A stretch of DNA of 64,000 nt. Source: Chitinophaga parva. Its GTDB lineage: Bacteria; Bacteroidota; Bacteroidia; Chitinophagales; Chitinophagaceae. Made by a program: the position numbers and the translations under genes. The stretch lies in contig NZ_QCYK01000003.1 of NCBI RefSeq assembly GCF_003071345.1, forward strand, positions 620,001-684,000. Direction: 5' to 3'. Below are positions 25,467 through 34,951 of this stretch, piece after piece (position 1 is the first letter of the stretch; the number at the start of each line of letters is the position of its first letter). Under the pieces are notes generated by a model that did no database searches, had not been told where the DNA came from, and was given only the letters and a program-made list of their open reading frames with translations.

Positions 25467-28400
25467 TTAGAATTTAACATTGATGCCGGCGGCAATGGTC
25501 CGTACGTTCGGGTAGCTGGCGCCATTGGCTTTACCCCCCTGGGTATTGATCTCAGGGTCCCACAGTTTAAAGTCGCTGAAGGTAAGCAGGTTGATGCCGT
25601 TCAGGTAAATGGAAGCGGCGCGCAGGCGGGTGCGTTTCAGGAAACTGGCAGGCAGGTTATAGGCCAGCTGTGCACTCTTCAGGCGCATAAAGCTGATGTC
25701 TTTCACCCACCAGGAGCTGGTTTGTGTATTGTTCTTGTTCTCAGCTTCGCCGTAGGCCAGGCGGGGATAGAAGGCATGCGGGTTGGGAGCGTCCACTGTC
25801 CAGCGGTCAGTTGCAACCGCATAAGCGTTGGTCTGGCCGCCACCGCCATTAAAGGGAATGATAGCGTCACCCCCCAGGTACACATCTGCATGCTGAACGG
25901 CTTCAAACAAAGTACCGAAGGAGAAGCCTTTGTAATCCACCGTAAAGCCAAAACCATAAGTAAGGGAAGGCACGTCGCCATGACCGATCTTTGTTACGTC
26001 GTACCCGTTGATCAGGCCATCGCCGTTGAGGTCTTTGTATTTGATATCCCCTGCTTTTACCGTTGATCTGTCACCCGGTACGGCGCTTTTGGCCACCTCG
26101 TCATCGCTTTGGAACAGGCCTTCTGCCACATAGCCATAGCGGGCGTTCACGTTATTGCCGCGATGGTTCATCCAGGGATAAGCCTGCGGTGGTGTATCGT
26201 CTTCCCGCAGTACATCTTTGTTCAGTGTCATGTTGCCGCGCAGTTGTACACCTACTTCGCCAAAATGGGTGTTGTATTCCAGGGATGCGTCAATGCCTTT
26301 GTTGTCCACTATGCCCAGGTTACCATACTGCTGGTTTTGCAATCCCATGAAAGCCACGTTGGACGCGCGTTGCAGGAAGATGCCGGTACGGTGTTCCTTG
26401 AACAGGTCCACGTTCACGCTCAGCTGGTCGTTCAGGGTATGAAACTCCATGCCCAGGTCCTGTTTATTGGATACGGACCATCTTACATTGGTACCGTAAC
26501 GGTCTATGTAAATGCCATCCACGTGGTTCTTGCTGTCGCCAAAGGTATAACCCTGGTTGCCATCCTGGTTCAGCTTCGTGATGTAGAGGAAACGTTCGCC
26601 GGTGCTGCCAAGGCCGCTGTTACCATTGGAGTAGCGGAATTTCAGGAACGTAATGGCGTGCTCCAGGGGACGGAAGAATTTTTCGTTAGACACCACCCAA
26701 CCGATGCCTACAGCAGGGAAAAAACCGTAACGGTTCTGCGGTGCAAACAGTTCTGAACCGTTATAGCCGAAGTTAAATTCCGCGAAGTAGCGGTCATCAT
26801 AAGAATACGTGCCTTTACCTGCGTAACCCAGGTAGCGTTCCGGGATAGAGGTGATGAAATCATTGGCCAGTGCATTGGTCTTGTCACTGGAGTAGAACAG
26901 CGCCAGCCCGGACACCGTATGTTTGCCAAAAGTACGGTTGTAGTTGATGGCGGCTTCCGTGTAGAACTGGCGGGTGGTCTGCCGGTCGTTGTCATCCCGG
27001 TCAAAGCCGAGGAACTGGTCGCCGCTAAAGGTCTTTACCAGGTTCAGCGAACCATCGTCGTTGTAAGGTTTGTTCTGGTCCGGGAAGTAGGTGTCTTCAC
27101 GGCGGGAACGGATGATAAAGTTCTGGTTATACGTATCAAAAGAGAACATAGCCGTGGCATTGAGGCCGGGCGTGATCATGCCCAGGTCCTGTGTGGCGCG
27201 GATGTTTGAATACAGTTGTGTCTTAAATTCATTACGGTAGCCGCGGCGGGTGAGGTCTGCATAAGGATTGCGGAAGCCACCGTTAGCGCTCTGGCCGGGC
27301 ACAAAGCCACCGGGATACATGACGGGATAGGCCACGGGTGCGGCGTCCATGGCGCTCTGGAAAATATCTCCGGTATTGATGCCGGGATAGTTACCGTTAG
27401 AAAAATAACCCTGCACGCCTACATCCAGTTTGGTGGTCCTGGTCACCTTCAGGTTCAGGTTCGTGGTGAAATTATAACGGTTGTATTCCAGGGACGAATT
27501 GTATTTCTGCAGCGCGTCCGTTTTCAGGAAGCCGGATTCATTGTAATAGCCCAATGATACATAGTACTGCGCGTTCTCCACGCCGCCGCTGGCATTCAGG
27601 TTGGCCTGGCGCATGTGGCCATGCTTGTTGAACACCGCGTTCATCCAGTCCACGTTGGGATACAGCAGGGGATCTGCCTGGTCCTTTGTTTTCTGGATAT
27701 AATCGTCGCTGTAAATGGGGTTGTGGTTGCGGGTGGTCAGGGCTTCGTTGGCCAGCTGCATGTAGGTAACGCCATCCAGCATTTTGGGGCGGCGGGTAAA
27801 GGTGGTCTGGCCTTCCTGGTAGTCCAGGTAGATCTGGGGCTTGCCCACTTTACCACTTTTTGTTTTTACGATGATCACCCCATTGGCGCCCCGCACCCCG
27901 TACACTGCGGTACCGGCAGCGTCTTTCAGCACCGTAAAGGATTCAATGTCTTCCGGGGAAATGCTGTTGATGGAGCGTTCTACGCCATCCACGAGGATGA
28001 GGGGATGGGAGTTGTTGCCCCCGCCAAAAGTGGAGATGCCGCGGATCCAGATATCCGCGCTGCCGCGGCCGGGCTCACCGGAGCGCTGTACGCCCACCAC
28101 GCCTGCAATGCGGCCTGCCAGCATGCTGGTAATGTCGGACGCCGGCTGTTTGAGCTCCACCGGGCGGATGGAGGATTGTGCGCCCACCAGGCTGATGCGG
28201 CGCTGGGTACTGAAGCCTACCACGGCTACTTCGCCCAGCGACTTACTATTGCGCTGCAATTGCACCGCGATGTTTGTTTGCGAGCCTACCGTTACTTCCG
28301 ATGTTTCATAGCCAATGTAGCTGAAGGAAAGCACTGCGGCAGGAGAGCCTACAATGATCTTGTAGCGGCCATTGGCGTCGGTGGCCGTCATTGTAGGGTT

Positions 28401-28853
28401 GCCTTTCACGGCCACGGCTACACCGGGCATGGGCTGGCCCGTTTCATCGGTCACCGTACCGGAGATGATGATCTCCTGGCGGCTTTCCGTGGTGGTACGG
28501 GCCGGTGGCGTGGTTTGCTGGCTGATCACGAGGATGTGATTTACCTCCGTGCATTCCAGCGTGGTGTTATTGAATAATTTGTTGAGCACCTGTTCCAGTG
28601 CTTCGTTATTGAACGTACATTTTTGCACTGCATAGGAGCGGAGCAACTGGCGGTCGTAAGCAAAGGTAATGCGGGTAGTTTGCTGCAGCGCTTTTACCGC
28701 CGTTTCCAGGGTACCGCTTTTGATCGCCACGGTAACGCGGGTATCCTTAAGCAGTTGCCCGCGCCCGGCATAGGCCGGCGCCATGAAGGCGACGGTAAAA
28801 AAGAGCACGACAATGAGTGCCTGACGGACTAAGTGTGTAGGCTTTCTTTTCAT
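25467..28853 (-). CDS. SusC/RagA TonB-dependent transporter with STN signalling domain
   Basis: 1128 residues. After a signal peptide (MAPAYAG region) residues ~38-110 form an STN domain (VTVAIKSGTLETAVKALQQ), which in this family contacts a FecR anti-sigma factor. A carboxypeptidase-like domain follows (~128-215, IISGTVTDETGQPMPGVAV), then the plug (~225-340, with IWIRGISTFGGGNNSHPLIL) and a 22-strand-type barrel ending in Phe. It should import oligosaccharides across the outer membrane and signal their presence. It is downstream of fecR and the sigma gene (101 bp gap) and upstream of susD. Confidence 0.95.
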   Translation of the reverse strand: MKRKPTHLVRQALIVVLFFTVAFMAPAYAGRGQLLKDTRVTVAIKSGTLETAVKALQQTTRITFAYDRQLLRSYAVQKCTFNNEALEQVLNKLFNNTTLECTEVNHILVISQQTTPPARTTTESRQEIIISGTVTDETGQPMPGVAVAVKGNPTMTATDANGRYKIIVGSPAAVLSFSYIGYETSEVTVGSQTNIAVQLQRNSKSLGEVAVVGFSTQRRISLVGAQSSIRPVELKQPASDITSMLAGRIAGVVGVQRSGEPGRGSADIWIRGISTFGGGNNSHPLILVDGVERSINSISPEDIESFTVLKDAAGTAVYGVRGANGVIIVKTKSGKVGKPQIYLDYQEGQTTFTRRPKMLDGVTYMQLANEALTTRNHNPIYSDDYIQKTKDQADPLLYPNVDWMNAVFNKHGHMRQANLNASGGVENAQYYVSLGYYNESGFLKTDALQKYNSSLEYNRYNFTTNLNLKVTRTTKLDVGVQGYFSNGNYPGINTGDIFQSAMDAAPVAYPVMYPGGFVPGQSANGGFRNPYADLTRRGYRNEFKTQLYSNIRATQDLGMITPGLNATAMFSFDTYNQNFIIRSRREDTYFPDQNKPYNDDGSLNLVKTFSGDQFLGFDRDDNDRQTTRQFYTEAAINYNRTFGKHTVSGLALFYSSDKTNALANDFITSIPERYLGYAGKGTYSYDDRYFAEFNFGYNGSELFAPQNRYGFFPAVGIGWVVSNEKFFRPLEHAITFLKFRYSNGNSGLGSTGERFLYITKLNQDGNQGYTFGDSKNHVDGIYIDRYGTNVRWSVSNKQDLGMEFHTLNDQLSVNVDLFKEHRTGIFLQRASNVAFMGLQNQQYGNLGIVDNKGIDASLEYNTHFGEVGVQLRGNMTLNKDVLREDDTPPQAYPWMNHRGNNVNARYGYVAEGLFQSDDEVAKSAVPGDRSTVKAGDIKYKDLNGDGLINGYDVTKIGHGDVPSLTYGFGFTVDYKGFSFGTLFEAVQHADVYLGGDAIIPFNGGGGQTNAYAVATDRWTVDAPNPHAFYPRLAYGEAENKNNTQTSSWWVKDISFMRLKSAQLAYNLPASFLKRTRLRAASIYLNGINLLTFSDFKLWDPEINTQGGKANGASYPNVRTIAAGINVKF

Positions 28854-28954
28854 ACGTGGTGAATTAGTAAATGGTTGAGGGCTGTGGTAGCCGGTTCATG
28901 GAATTTTGGTGACAGTTACAGTTTTCAAATCGGGCTTTTGCGCAAAAGCGGTAT

Positions 28955-29905
28955 TTATTCATGAAGCAGCACCTGGTTCCCGATGCCGCTGATCTTAAGA
29001 TGGTGAATGGCTGCCAGTACGGCCACCGCCTGTGCGGGGTCCATGTGGAGATCCAGTTCTGTGGTATAGCGTGTAGCCTTTACCGTAGCCGAGGTAGCGG
29101 TAATGCGTACGCCGAAGTTCTTTTCCATGAGCACGGCCATGTCTGCAAACGAAGCGTCGTTCAGTACCAGGGAACCATGCTGCCAGGCCAGCGCATCCGG
29201 CTCCATGGCCTGCACGCGCAGGGTGTGCGCTGTTTTATCCAGCAGCAGGGCCTTGCCTTGCGTGAGCACAGTGCCTCCACCGGCGCCTTCCACCTTTACC
29301 CGGCCGCTGCGCACGCTGATCTCCATAGTATGCAGTGCCGTATAGGCGTTTACGTTAAACGAGGTGCCCAGCACCGTGGTATGGAGGTCGCCGCTCTGCA
29401 CGGTAAAAGGAGCGGAGGCGTTGGTCTTCACGTCAAAGAAAGCTTCACCGTCCACCACTTCAATGTGCCGGTGGGCACGGAAATCGTCGGCAATGCGTAC
29501 GGTTGATCCGGCGTTGAGTGTCATCCGGGAACTGTCCGGCAATTGGAGGGTGCGTTGCTCCCCGTTGCGGGTATGCACTTCGTGGTAGGCCAGGGTGGAG
29601 GAAGGGCCTGCCTGCCGGTACCACCAGGCACCCAGGGCCAGCCCGCTTACCATTGCGGCAGCAGCGGTGGTGCGCACCCAGCGGCGGCGGTGGAAGGCGA
29701 TTAAAATCGATTTAGCAGGCACCAATGCGGGACGGATGTGTTGCCACATTTCCTCGCTGATGCGGGCTTCCTCTTCCGCGGTGAGTTGCACCGGTGCTTC
29801 GGCGTCAAAATGCTGGTACCATTGTTCCACGGCGTGGCCTTCAGCAGGTGTATGCCGGCCCAGTAAATAACGCTGCAGCAGCTGGCGGATCTTTCTTACT
29901 TCCAA
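28955..29905 (-). CDS. FecR-family anti-sigma factor
   Basis: 316 residues from a TTG codon at 29905: no ATG or GTG is available upstream, and the next ATG is 52 codons inside. The N-terminal helical part (~1-75) faces the cytoplasm and binds sigma; one membrane helix is at ~82-98 (RTTAAAAMVSGLALGAWW); the periplasmic FecR domain has LPDSSRMTLNAGSTVRI and GEAFFDV; the end is a DUF4974-type domain (LHMDPAQAVAVLAAIHHLKIS). It takes the signal from the STN domain of the SusC protein to the ECF sigma factor encoded upstream. TTG is also used by several other genes of this window. Confidence 0.92.
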   Translation of the reverse strand: MEVRKIRQLLQRYLLGRHTPAEGHAVEQWYQHFDAEAPVQLTAEEEARISEEMWQHIRPALVPAKSILIAFHRRRWVRTTAAAAMVSGLALGAWWYRQAGPSSTLAYHEVHTRNGEQRTLQLPDSSRMTLNAGSTVRIADDFRAHRHIEVVDGEAFFDVKTNASAPFTVQSGDLHTTVLGTSFNVNAYTALHTMEISVRSGRVKVEGAGGGTVLTQGKALLLDKTAHTLRVQAMEPDALAWQHGSLVLNDASFADMAVLMEKNFGVRITATSATVKATRYTTELDLHMDPAQAVAVLAAIHHLKISGIGNQVLLHE

Positions 29906-30197
29906 AACGTGCGTTTTATAGCTTATACAGAAAACGGACTGGTAGTACCAGTGCTGGTGAAAATTTTTTTCATACGTGGCAGGCCCCGGAAGGAACCGCT
30001 TTATTCACATATATGCGTAGTGTACACCAGGTACTAGTCCGGGTTTGATTTTTTTTAACAGGTTGGAGCGCTGAGCAGGTAACCCTTTCCGCCTGCTGGT
30101 AAAACAGGTTGGCATGCCGCGCAGGTGGTTGTTCCCATTTGCCGGCAGCTGCATATGGCAGGGCACAGGTGGCGTAGACAGCAGGATGAAATTGTTT

Positions 30198-30800
30198 TCA
30201 GGAACGGATATGACAGAATAAGTAGAACAAAAGGATGGCCCATTCGCCGGCGCTATTGGGGGCCAGGGCGGTACGCAGTCTCTTGAGGGCTTCTGTAAGC
30301 TGGTTCTTTACGGTTTGCTCTGAAACGTCCAGCTGGGCTGCAATTTCTTTGATGGGCAGGTCCTGTTCCCGGCTCATGCGGAACACTTGTTGCATGCGGG
30401 CAGGCAGCCTGCCCACTTCCGCGGCAATGCGGGCTTCCAGTTCCTTGGTCTCCGTGAGCTGGCTGGCAGCGGGTGTGTCGAGGATGTCAAAAAGCGCGGC
30501 TTTTTTGATCTCACCTGCCTGGAAGGCAAAGTGGCTGATCACCCGGTACTTGATGGCCGTAAATAAGTAAGGGGCCAGGCCGGCGCCGGACGGAAGGGAT
30601 ATTTCCTGGCGGCGTTTCCACAGGGAGATCATCACTTCCTGCACTAGGTCTTTGGCCTCGTCCGGGTCTACCCGCTGGCAGGCCTTGGTGTACAGGGCTT
30701 TCCAATACCGGTCGTACAGCTGCCGGAAGGCGGCCGTATCGTCTTGCTGCACGGCAGTGAGCAGTGCAGCGTCAGTTGGTAAAGACTCGTACCCGTGCAT
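30198..30800 (-). CDS. ECF RNA polymerase sigma factor, Bacteroidota type
   Basis: 200 residues from ATG 30800; the longer frame to 30914 is unlikely. Region 2 is at ~25-95 (FRQLYDRYWKALYTKACQR, DLVQEVMISLWKRR). Region 4 is at ~125-175 (RMQQVFRMSREQDLPIKEIA, LDVSEQTVKNQLTEALKRLR). The C-terminus carries an added hydrophobic tail (WAILLFYLFC), seen in many sigma factors of this Bacteroidota group. It probably recruits RNA polymerase to the susC promoter when FecR releases it. It is divergent from the PAP2 gene and 292 bp upstream of fecR. Confidence 0.93.
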   Translation of the reverse strand: MHGYESLPTDAALLTAVQQDDTAAFRQLYDRYWKALYTKACQRVDPDEAKDLVQEVMISLWKRRQEISLPSGAGLAPYLFTAIKYRVISHFAFQAGEIKKAALFDILDTPAASQLTETKELEARIAAEVGRLPARMQQVFRMSREQDLPIKEIAAQLDVSEQTVKNQLTEALKRLRTALAPNSAGEWAILLFYLFCHIRS

Positions 30801-30981
30801 GTTAGAGGGAGAAGAAGTAAATGATACTGTTATCTGGCAGGGCCGAAAAATAATAAAACCCGGTGAATTGGCATGGGTAATTTTTGAAACCGGTGCGGGC
30901 CATGCCGGTGACAAACGGGGCTTTTCCTGGTACGATCTGTGGGTAAAACGATTTCAATACGAAATAATTCTGTAGAAATTC

Positions 30982-30990
30982 TAAATTTGC
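30982..30990 (+). promoter_or_regulatory. Bacteroidota -7 box TAAATTTGC before the PAP2 gene
   Basis: An exact TAnnTTTG box sits 57 bases before the preferred ATG (31047). It argues against the upstream in-frame start at 30939. No strong TTG -33 element was seen. Confidence 0.45.
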
Positions 30991-31046
30991 TGCTGGTTTT
31001 TCCTGAAGCTTCACCGCCCCGGCGGGACAATTTTACGCTGTACCTG

Positions 31047-31961
31047 ATGAGAGTTACGATCAATTGCATGCTGGCTGCATTCACATTAAAGAAGAGCGCC
31101 TTTATCATAATATGCTTGTGCGCCTTTGCTGGTAGCGGGTTTGCGCGGGCGGTGGCAGGGTCGCCCAATGCCGTGGATACCCTGCTCACGGACACCCTGC
31201 CCACGGACACGCTGCCGCATGGGTCCCCCGCCATCACCGCGGCCGATACCACCGTGCTTTACCGCATTAACAGCACTTATTTCCTGAGCATCTGGCAAGA
31301 CCTGAAATACACGGTGGCCAGGCCTGCCCACTGGGAGAAAAAGAACTGGCTGCAATTTGGCGCCGTAGCCGCCGGCACCGGTGTGCTGCTTGGGGCAGAT
31401 CACTCCATCAAGCAGTTCATGATGCATAACCAGACGGTCACTACTACCCATATTACCAACCAGGTGGAGCCCTGGGGCAATGCGTATGCGCCTTACCTGA
31501 TAGGCGTGGGCTACCTTACCGGGGTGGTGCTGCACGACCGTAAGCTGGAAAGCGGCAGCCTGATGGCCGCTAAATCCCTCGTGATCTCCACGGCTATCTA
31601 CACCGCTATCAAGAGCGTAGTGCGGCGGGGACGCCCCACCTATTATGATGGCAACGTGAATTTCAGGCCTCCATTCAGTTCAGATAAATACCATACCTCG
31701 TTCCCCTCGGGGCATAGCAACACCGTGATGACAGTGGCCACTGCCCTTGCGGAGCTGTATGGCAAGGACTATCCCTGGGTGCCGTATGTGGCCTACAGTG
31801 TGGCTGGTCTTACGGGCATTACCCGCATGTATGAGAACCGCCACTGGAGCAGTGATATCCTGGTGGGGATGGCCCTGGGGCATTTCGTGACCCAGAGCGT
31901 ATTCCGCCACTACCGGGAGCGGGAACATAAGCTGGCGCTGAAAATGCAGCAATACCATTAG
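31047..31961 (+). CDS. PAP2-family phosphatase
   Basis: 304 residues from ATG 31047; ATG 31068 would give a cleaner signal peptide (MLAAFTLKKSAFIIICLCA). Motifs are KSVVRRGRP, SFPSGHSN and TRMYENRHWSSDILVG, the three active-site segments of acid phosphatase/PAP2 enzymes, with the two His and Arg residues in place. Helices in between place it in the membrane. Such enzymes remove phosphate from lipids such as phosphatidate, undecaprenyl-PP or lipid A. The N-terminal mature part has a short near-repeat (TDTLPTDTLP). Substrate unknown. It is divergent from the sigma gene. Confidence 0.9.
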   Translation: MRVTINCMLAAFTLKKSAFIIICLCAFAGSGFARAVAGSPNAVDTLLTDTLPTDTLPHGSPAITAADTTVLYRINSTYFLSIWQDLKYTVARPAHWEKKNWLQFGAVAAGTGVLLGADHSIKQFMMHNQTVTTTHITNQVEPWGNAYAPYLIGVGYLTGVVLHDRKLESGSLMAAKSLVISTAIYTAIKSVVRRGRPTYYDGNVNFRPPFSSDKYHTSFPSGHSNTVMTVATALAELYGKDYPWVPYVAYSVAGLTGITRMYENRHWSSDILVGMALGHFVTQSVFRHYREREHKLALKMQQYH

Positions 31962-32087
31962 GCAATAGTGTGAGATCCATACCCGTAAGCGGTTGTATCC
32001 CAATGGATGCAGCCGTTTTCTGTTGGTGAAAATATTCGCATCCGGAAGGGAAAAATTTCGCAGGCGATATTTGATACCACCCTTTTT

Positions 32088-32097
32088 TTAACTTGCA
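32088..32097 (+). promoter_or_regulatory. TTAACTTGCA box next to the GNAT start
   Basis: TTAACTTGCA, a variant of TAnnTTTGC, ends three bases before the ATG at 32101. The arrangement (box-CA-CTT-ATG) copies that of the VOC promoter at 1002 and would give a leaderless transcript. Confidence 0.35.
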
Positions 32098-32100
32098 CTT

Positions 32101-32616
32101 ATGGAACAACTCACCATCCGCCCATTGGCATATGACGACGCTACCATAGCGGCCCTGGCGGAGCTGATCGTGGAAACGGTGGCCCATGGCGGTTCTGTGA
32201 GCTTCATGCATCCCTTTTCAATGGAAGATGCCCGCGCATTCTGGCAAAGTTCCCTGCACGCGGCAGGGGAGGGTAGCCGCATCGTGCTGGGTGCTTTCCT
32301 GGATGGTGCGCTGGCCGGTACCCTCACCCTGCTGCTGGAGTGCCCGCCTAACCAGCCCCACCGCGCCGAACTGGCTAAGATGATGACCGCCGTAACACAC
32401 CGTGGCAAGGGCATTGCCCGCGCACTGGCCCTGGAAGCAGAAAAGCTGGCAAAGCAGCATGGCAAGTCCCTTATCAACCTGGATACCGCGGAAGACGAGG
32501 GTGCGGCCGGCCTGTATGAAAAGCTGGGCTATATCCGTGCCGGCCTTATCCCGGATTATGCCCTGAAGCCGCATGGCGGGCTAACGGGCACCATTCTTTA
32601 TTACAAGCGCATTTAA
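32101..32616 (+). CDS. GNAT-family N-acetyltransferase
   Basis: 171 residues. The acetyl-CoA pyrophosphate loop motif is in VTHRGKGIARAL (Q/RxxGxG type), preceded by the strand AELAKMMTAV and followed by a C-terminal NLDTAEDEGAAGLYEKLGY. The fold is that of the GCN5 superfamily. The substrate is unknown; close types act on small amines or on protein N-termini. It is followed after 15 bp by an amino-acid permease gene and may be co-transcribed with it. Confidence 0.9.
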   Translation: MEQLTIRPLAYDDATIAALAELIVETVAHGGSVSFMHPFSMEDARAFWQSSLHAAGEGSRIVLGAFLDGALAGTLTLLLECPPNQPHRAELAKMMTAVTHRGKGIARALALEAEKLAKQHGKSLINLDTAEDEGAAGLYEKLGYIRAGLIPDYALKPHGGLTGTILYYKRI

Positions 32617-32631
32617 TCCCTATCCACCTGC

Positions 32632-33942
32632 ATGAGCGTACAACCGGTTCACAAACTCAGGAAAGTATTAGGCGTAGCCTTTGGCATCGCCATCGTGGTG
32701 GGCAGCACCATTGGCGTGGGCATTTTGCGTACACCGGGCAGCATAGCAGCCCTGGTGCCCAGCGCCCCGCTCATCATGGCGTGCTGGGTGGTACTGGGGC
32801 TTTACATCCTGCTGTGCGCCGCATCGTACGCGGAGCTTACCGCCATGCTACCCAAGGCCGGAGGGGCTTACAACTACATTAAATATGCGTTTGGTAATTA
32901 TGCAGGTTTCCTGAACGGGTGGCTGGATTATATCTGCAACATTACTGCGCCGGCGTATTTCTGTATTGTGATCAGCGAGTATGCGGTACTGTTATGGCCG
33001 GCCATGGTGCCTTTCAAGACCCTGGTGGCGCTAGGGGTACTGACGTTGTTTACCGCTATCCACCTGCCCGGGATCAGGGGCGGCGCGGCTACCCAGCAAT
33101 TTACCAGTGGCCTCAAAGTGTTGCTCTTCCTGGTGCTGGTTGTAGGTTGTTTTGCCAGCGGGCATGCCAGGGGATTTGCGCCGGCGGCCAGGCCTTTGCT
33201 GCAGGGTGGACTGGTGTTGGGTATCATCAAATCATTGCAGCTCATCATGGGTACGTATGACGGGTGGATGTCGGTATCATTTTTTGCGGAAGAAAATGAA
33301 GACCCCGGCCGCAGCGTGCCCCGTGCTTACTTACTGGGCGCCCTGATGCTGATGATCATTTATGTGCTGATCAATGCCGCCATCCTGTACGTACTGCCGG
33401 TGCAGGCCATCGCCAGCTCGCCGCTGGCTGCGGCTGATGCGGCTGGCGTGGCATTTGGCAAATGGAGCGCCCCTTTCATGGTCATCATTTCCCTGTTCTC
33501 TTTACTCAGTATTCTAAATGCTTACATGATGATCCCTGCGCGCATTTTATTTGGCCTTTCGCGCGATGGTTTTTTTGTGCAGGCGGGAACCCGTGTGAAT
33601 AAAGGCGGTACACCCTGGGTGGCATTGGCCATCTGTTACGTGATCACGGCGGTGCTGATCATTGTAAGCTCTTTTGAGCAATTGTTCACGCTGGCAGCGT
33701 TTATGATGAACATCACCACCGCCTTTACCTTTGCCTCCCTCATTGTGCTGCGCCGGCGGGAGCCCTTGCTGCCACGGCCTTACCGGGCATGGGGCTATCC
33801 GTTTTCCACCTGGCTGTCCATCCTTGTTACGCTGGCGTTACTGGTGGCTTTTGCGGTGAGCGATACCCGCAGTTTGCTGATCGTGCTGGGTATGATCGCG
33901 GCTTCTTATCCTTTGTACAAATTTGTGATCATTAAAAGGTAA
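32632..33942 (+). CDS. APC-family amino-acid permease
   Basis: 436 residues with about twelve membrane helices. The N-terminus has the APC signature (GSTIGVGILRTPGSIAALVPS), with the broken first helix that binds the substrate amine, then YAELTAMLPKAGGAYNYIKYAFG. The inner-membrane protein should import or exchange amino acids or polyamines with H+ or a counter-substrate. No specific substrate is predicted. It follows the GNAT gene by 15 bp. Confidence 0.93.
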   Translation: MSVQPVHKLRKVLGVAFGIAIVVGSTIGVGILRTPGSIAALVPSAPLIMACWVVLGLYILLCAASYAELTAMLPKAGGAYNYIKYAFGNYAGFLNGWLDYICNITAPAYFCIVISEYAVLLWPAMVPFKTLVALGVLTLFTAIHLPGIRGGAATQQFTSGLKVLLFLVLVVGCFASGHARGFAPAARPLLQGGLVLGIIKSLQLIMGTYDGWMSVSFFAEENEDPGRSVPRAYLLGALMLMIIYVLINAAILYVLPVQAIASSPLAAADAAGVAFGKWSAPFMVIISLFSLLSILNAYMMIPARILFGLSRDGFFVQAGTRVNKGGTPWVALAICYVITAVLIIVSSFEQLFTLAAFMMNITTAFTFASLIVLRRREPLLPRPYRAWGYPFSTWLSILVTLALLVAFAVSDTRSLLIVLGMIAASYPLYKFVIIKR

Positions 33943-34085
33943 CGACAGGTGCTACCTGGTAAGGTGCCTGTTTGCGGTGCACAACCGGTAATGTCCGTTG
34001 TGGCCACTTTCCAGTATTGGGGGTGGTTTAACGGGAGGAAGTGTGAATTTTTTTATTAACTTCAGAAGATAAAACCCCAACTCCA

Positions 34086-34898
34086 ATGCAACCAAAGATC
34101 GCTCGCTGGTACCTGTACATGGTGCCAGTACTGGCCCTCATCCTCGCGTTTGCCGTAGGCCATGTCCCGTATCAATATTATGTACCCGTATGGATGCTGA
34201 ATAGCCTGTTGATGTTACAGGCGCTGCGCATATTGAGCGCCGGCACGCGGCCGGCAATACGTACGTTTGCCTGGCTCTCGGTGCTGCCCTGGGTGGCGTT
34301 TACCATTTTTGCAGGCATGGGGCGCCCGCCCCAGACCACGGAAGGGTGGGCCTTGCTGGCCACGGAACAGGAAGTGCGGTTTGCCATACTCATTGCAGGC
34401 AGCATTTCGGTGATGCTGGGGCTGTCTGTTATAGGCCAGGCATTGCGCGAAGCGGGCGCCGGGCTTCGCGGCCAACTGGCTGTGGCTGCGGGTTTCATGG
34501 CTACGCCGTTGTTCATTATCAATATGGCCTTTTGGGGCGCTTGCCTGCCCATTGCCATGCAACATTTTATGGCGAGCGGCGCACCGGAGGCAAGGCCGGA
34601 CCTATGGGCGCCTTTGAAATACCTGTTCTTTGAAATTGCCAGCGTGGCGGGCCTGTTGTATTACCTGTGCGCCTTGTTACTGGCGGCCGGACTGGCACAG
34701 GTGGGCTGGATGAAACCGCGTAGTGCGCGGGTGGTGGGCGGTATCTGTATCGTGGCCATGGTGCTCTCCATCCTGCCACCGGGATTGCCCACCCCATTGG
34801 ATGTTTTGTCTTACTTCGTGTCTATTCCTGCTATTGGTTTCCTGTTGTTTTATTACATGGCGCTGCACCTGCTTTCCTTAAAGGACAAGGAGGTATAA
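34086..34898 (+). CDS. Hypothetical multi-pass membrane protein
   Basis: 270 residues with about seven to eight hydrophobic helices (for example YMVPVLALILAFAVGHV, ISVMLGLSVIGQAL, VVGGICIVAMVLSILPPG) and few charged loops. No motif I recognise. It is a stand-alone gene on the plus strand, between the permease and a divergent lipoprotein; a hairpin follows at 34906-34928. I could not assign a family. Confidence 0.75.
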   Translation: MQPKIARWYLYMVPVLALILAFAVGHVPYQYYVPVWMLNSLLMLQALRILSAGTRPAIRTFAWLSVLPWVAFTIFAGMGRPPQTTEGWALLATEQEVRFAILIAGSISVMLGLSVIGQALREAGAGLRGQLAVAAGFMATPLFIINMAFWGACLPIAMQHFMASGAPEARPDLWAPLKYLFFEIASVAGLLYYLCALLLAAGLAQVGWMKPRSARVVGGICIVAMVLSILPPGLPTPLDVLSYFVSIPAIGFLLFYYMALHLLSLKDKEV

Positions 34899-34905
34899 AC
34901 ACGAA

Positions 34906-34928
34906 AGCCCGCCACCAGGGCGGGCCTC
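34906..34928. terminator. Terminator-like hairpin
   Basis: GCCCGCC and GGCGGGC pair across a short loop between the convergent membrane-protein and DUF4397 genes. The T-run is poor, so its strength is uncertain. Confidence 0.5.
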
Positions 34929-34951
34929 CATGTTTATCAGGATAATGGAGA

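Noticed and set aside
27615..28577. Long plus-strand ORF inside the SusC gene
   Set aside because: It is a GC-rich antisense shadow of a clearly recognised gene.
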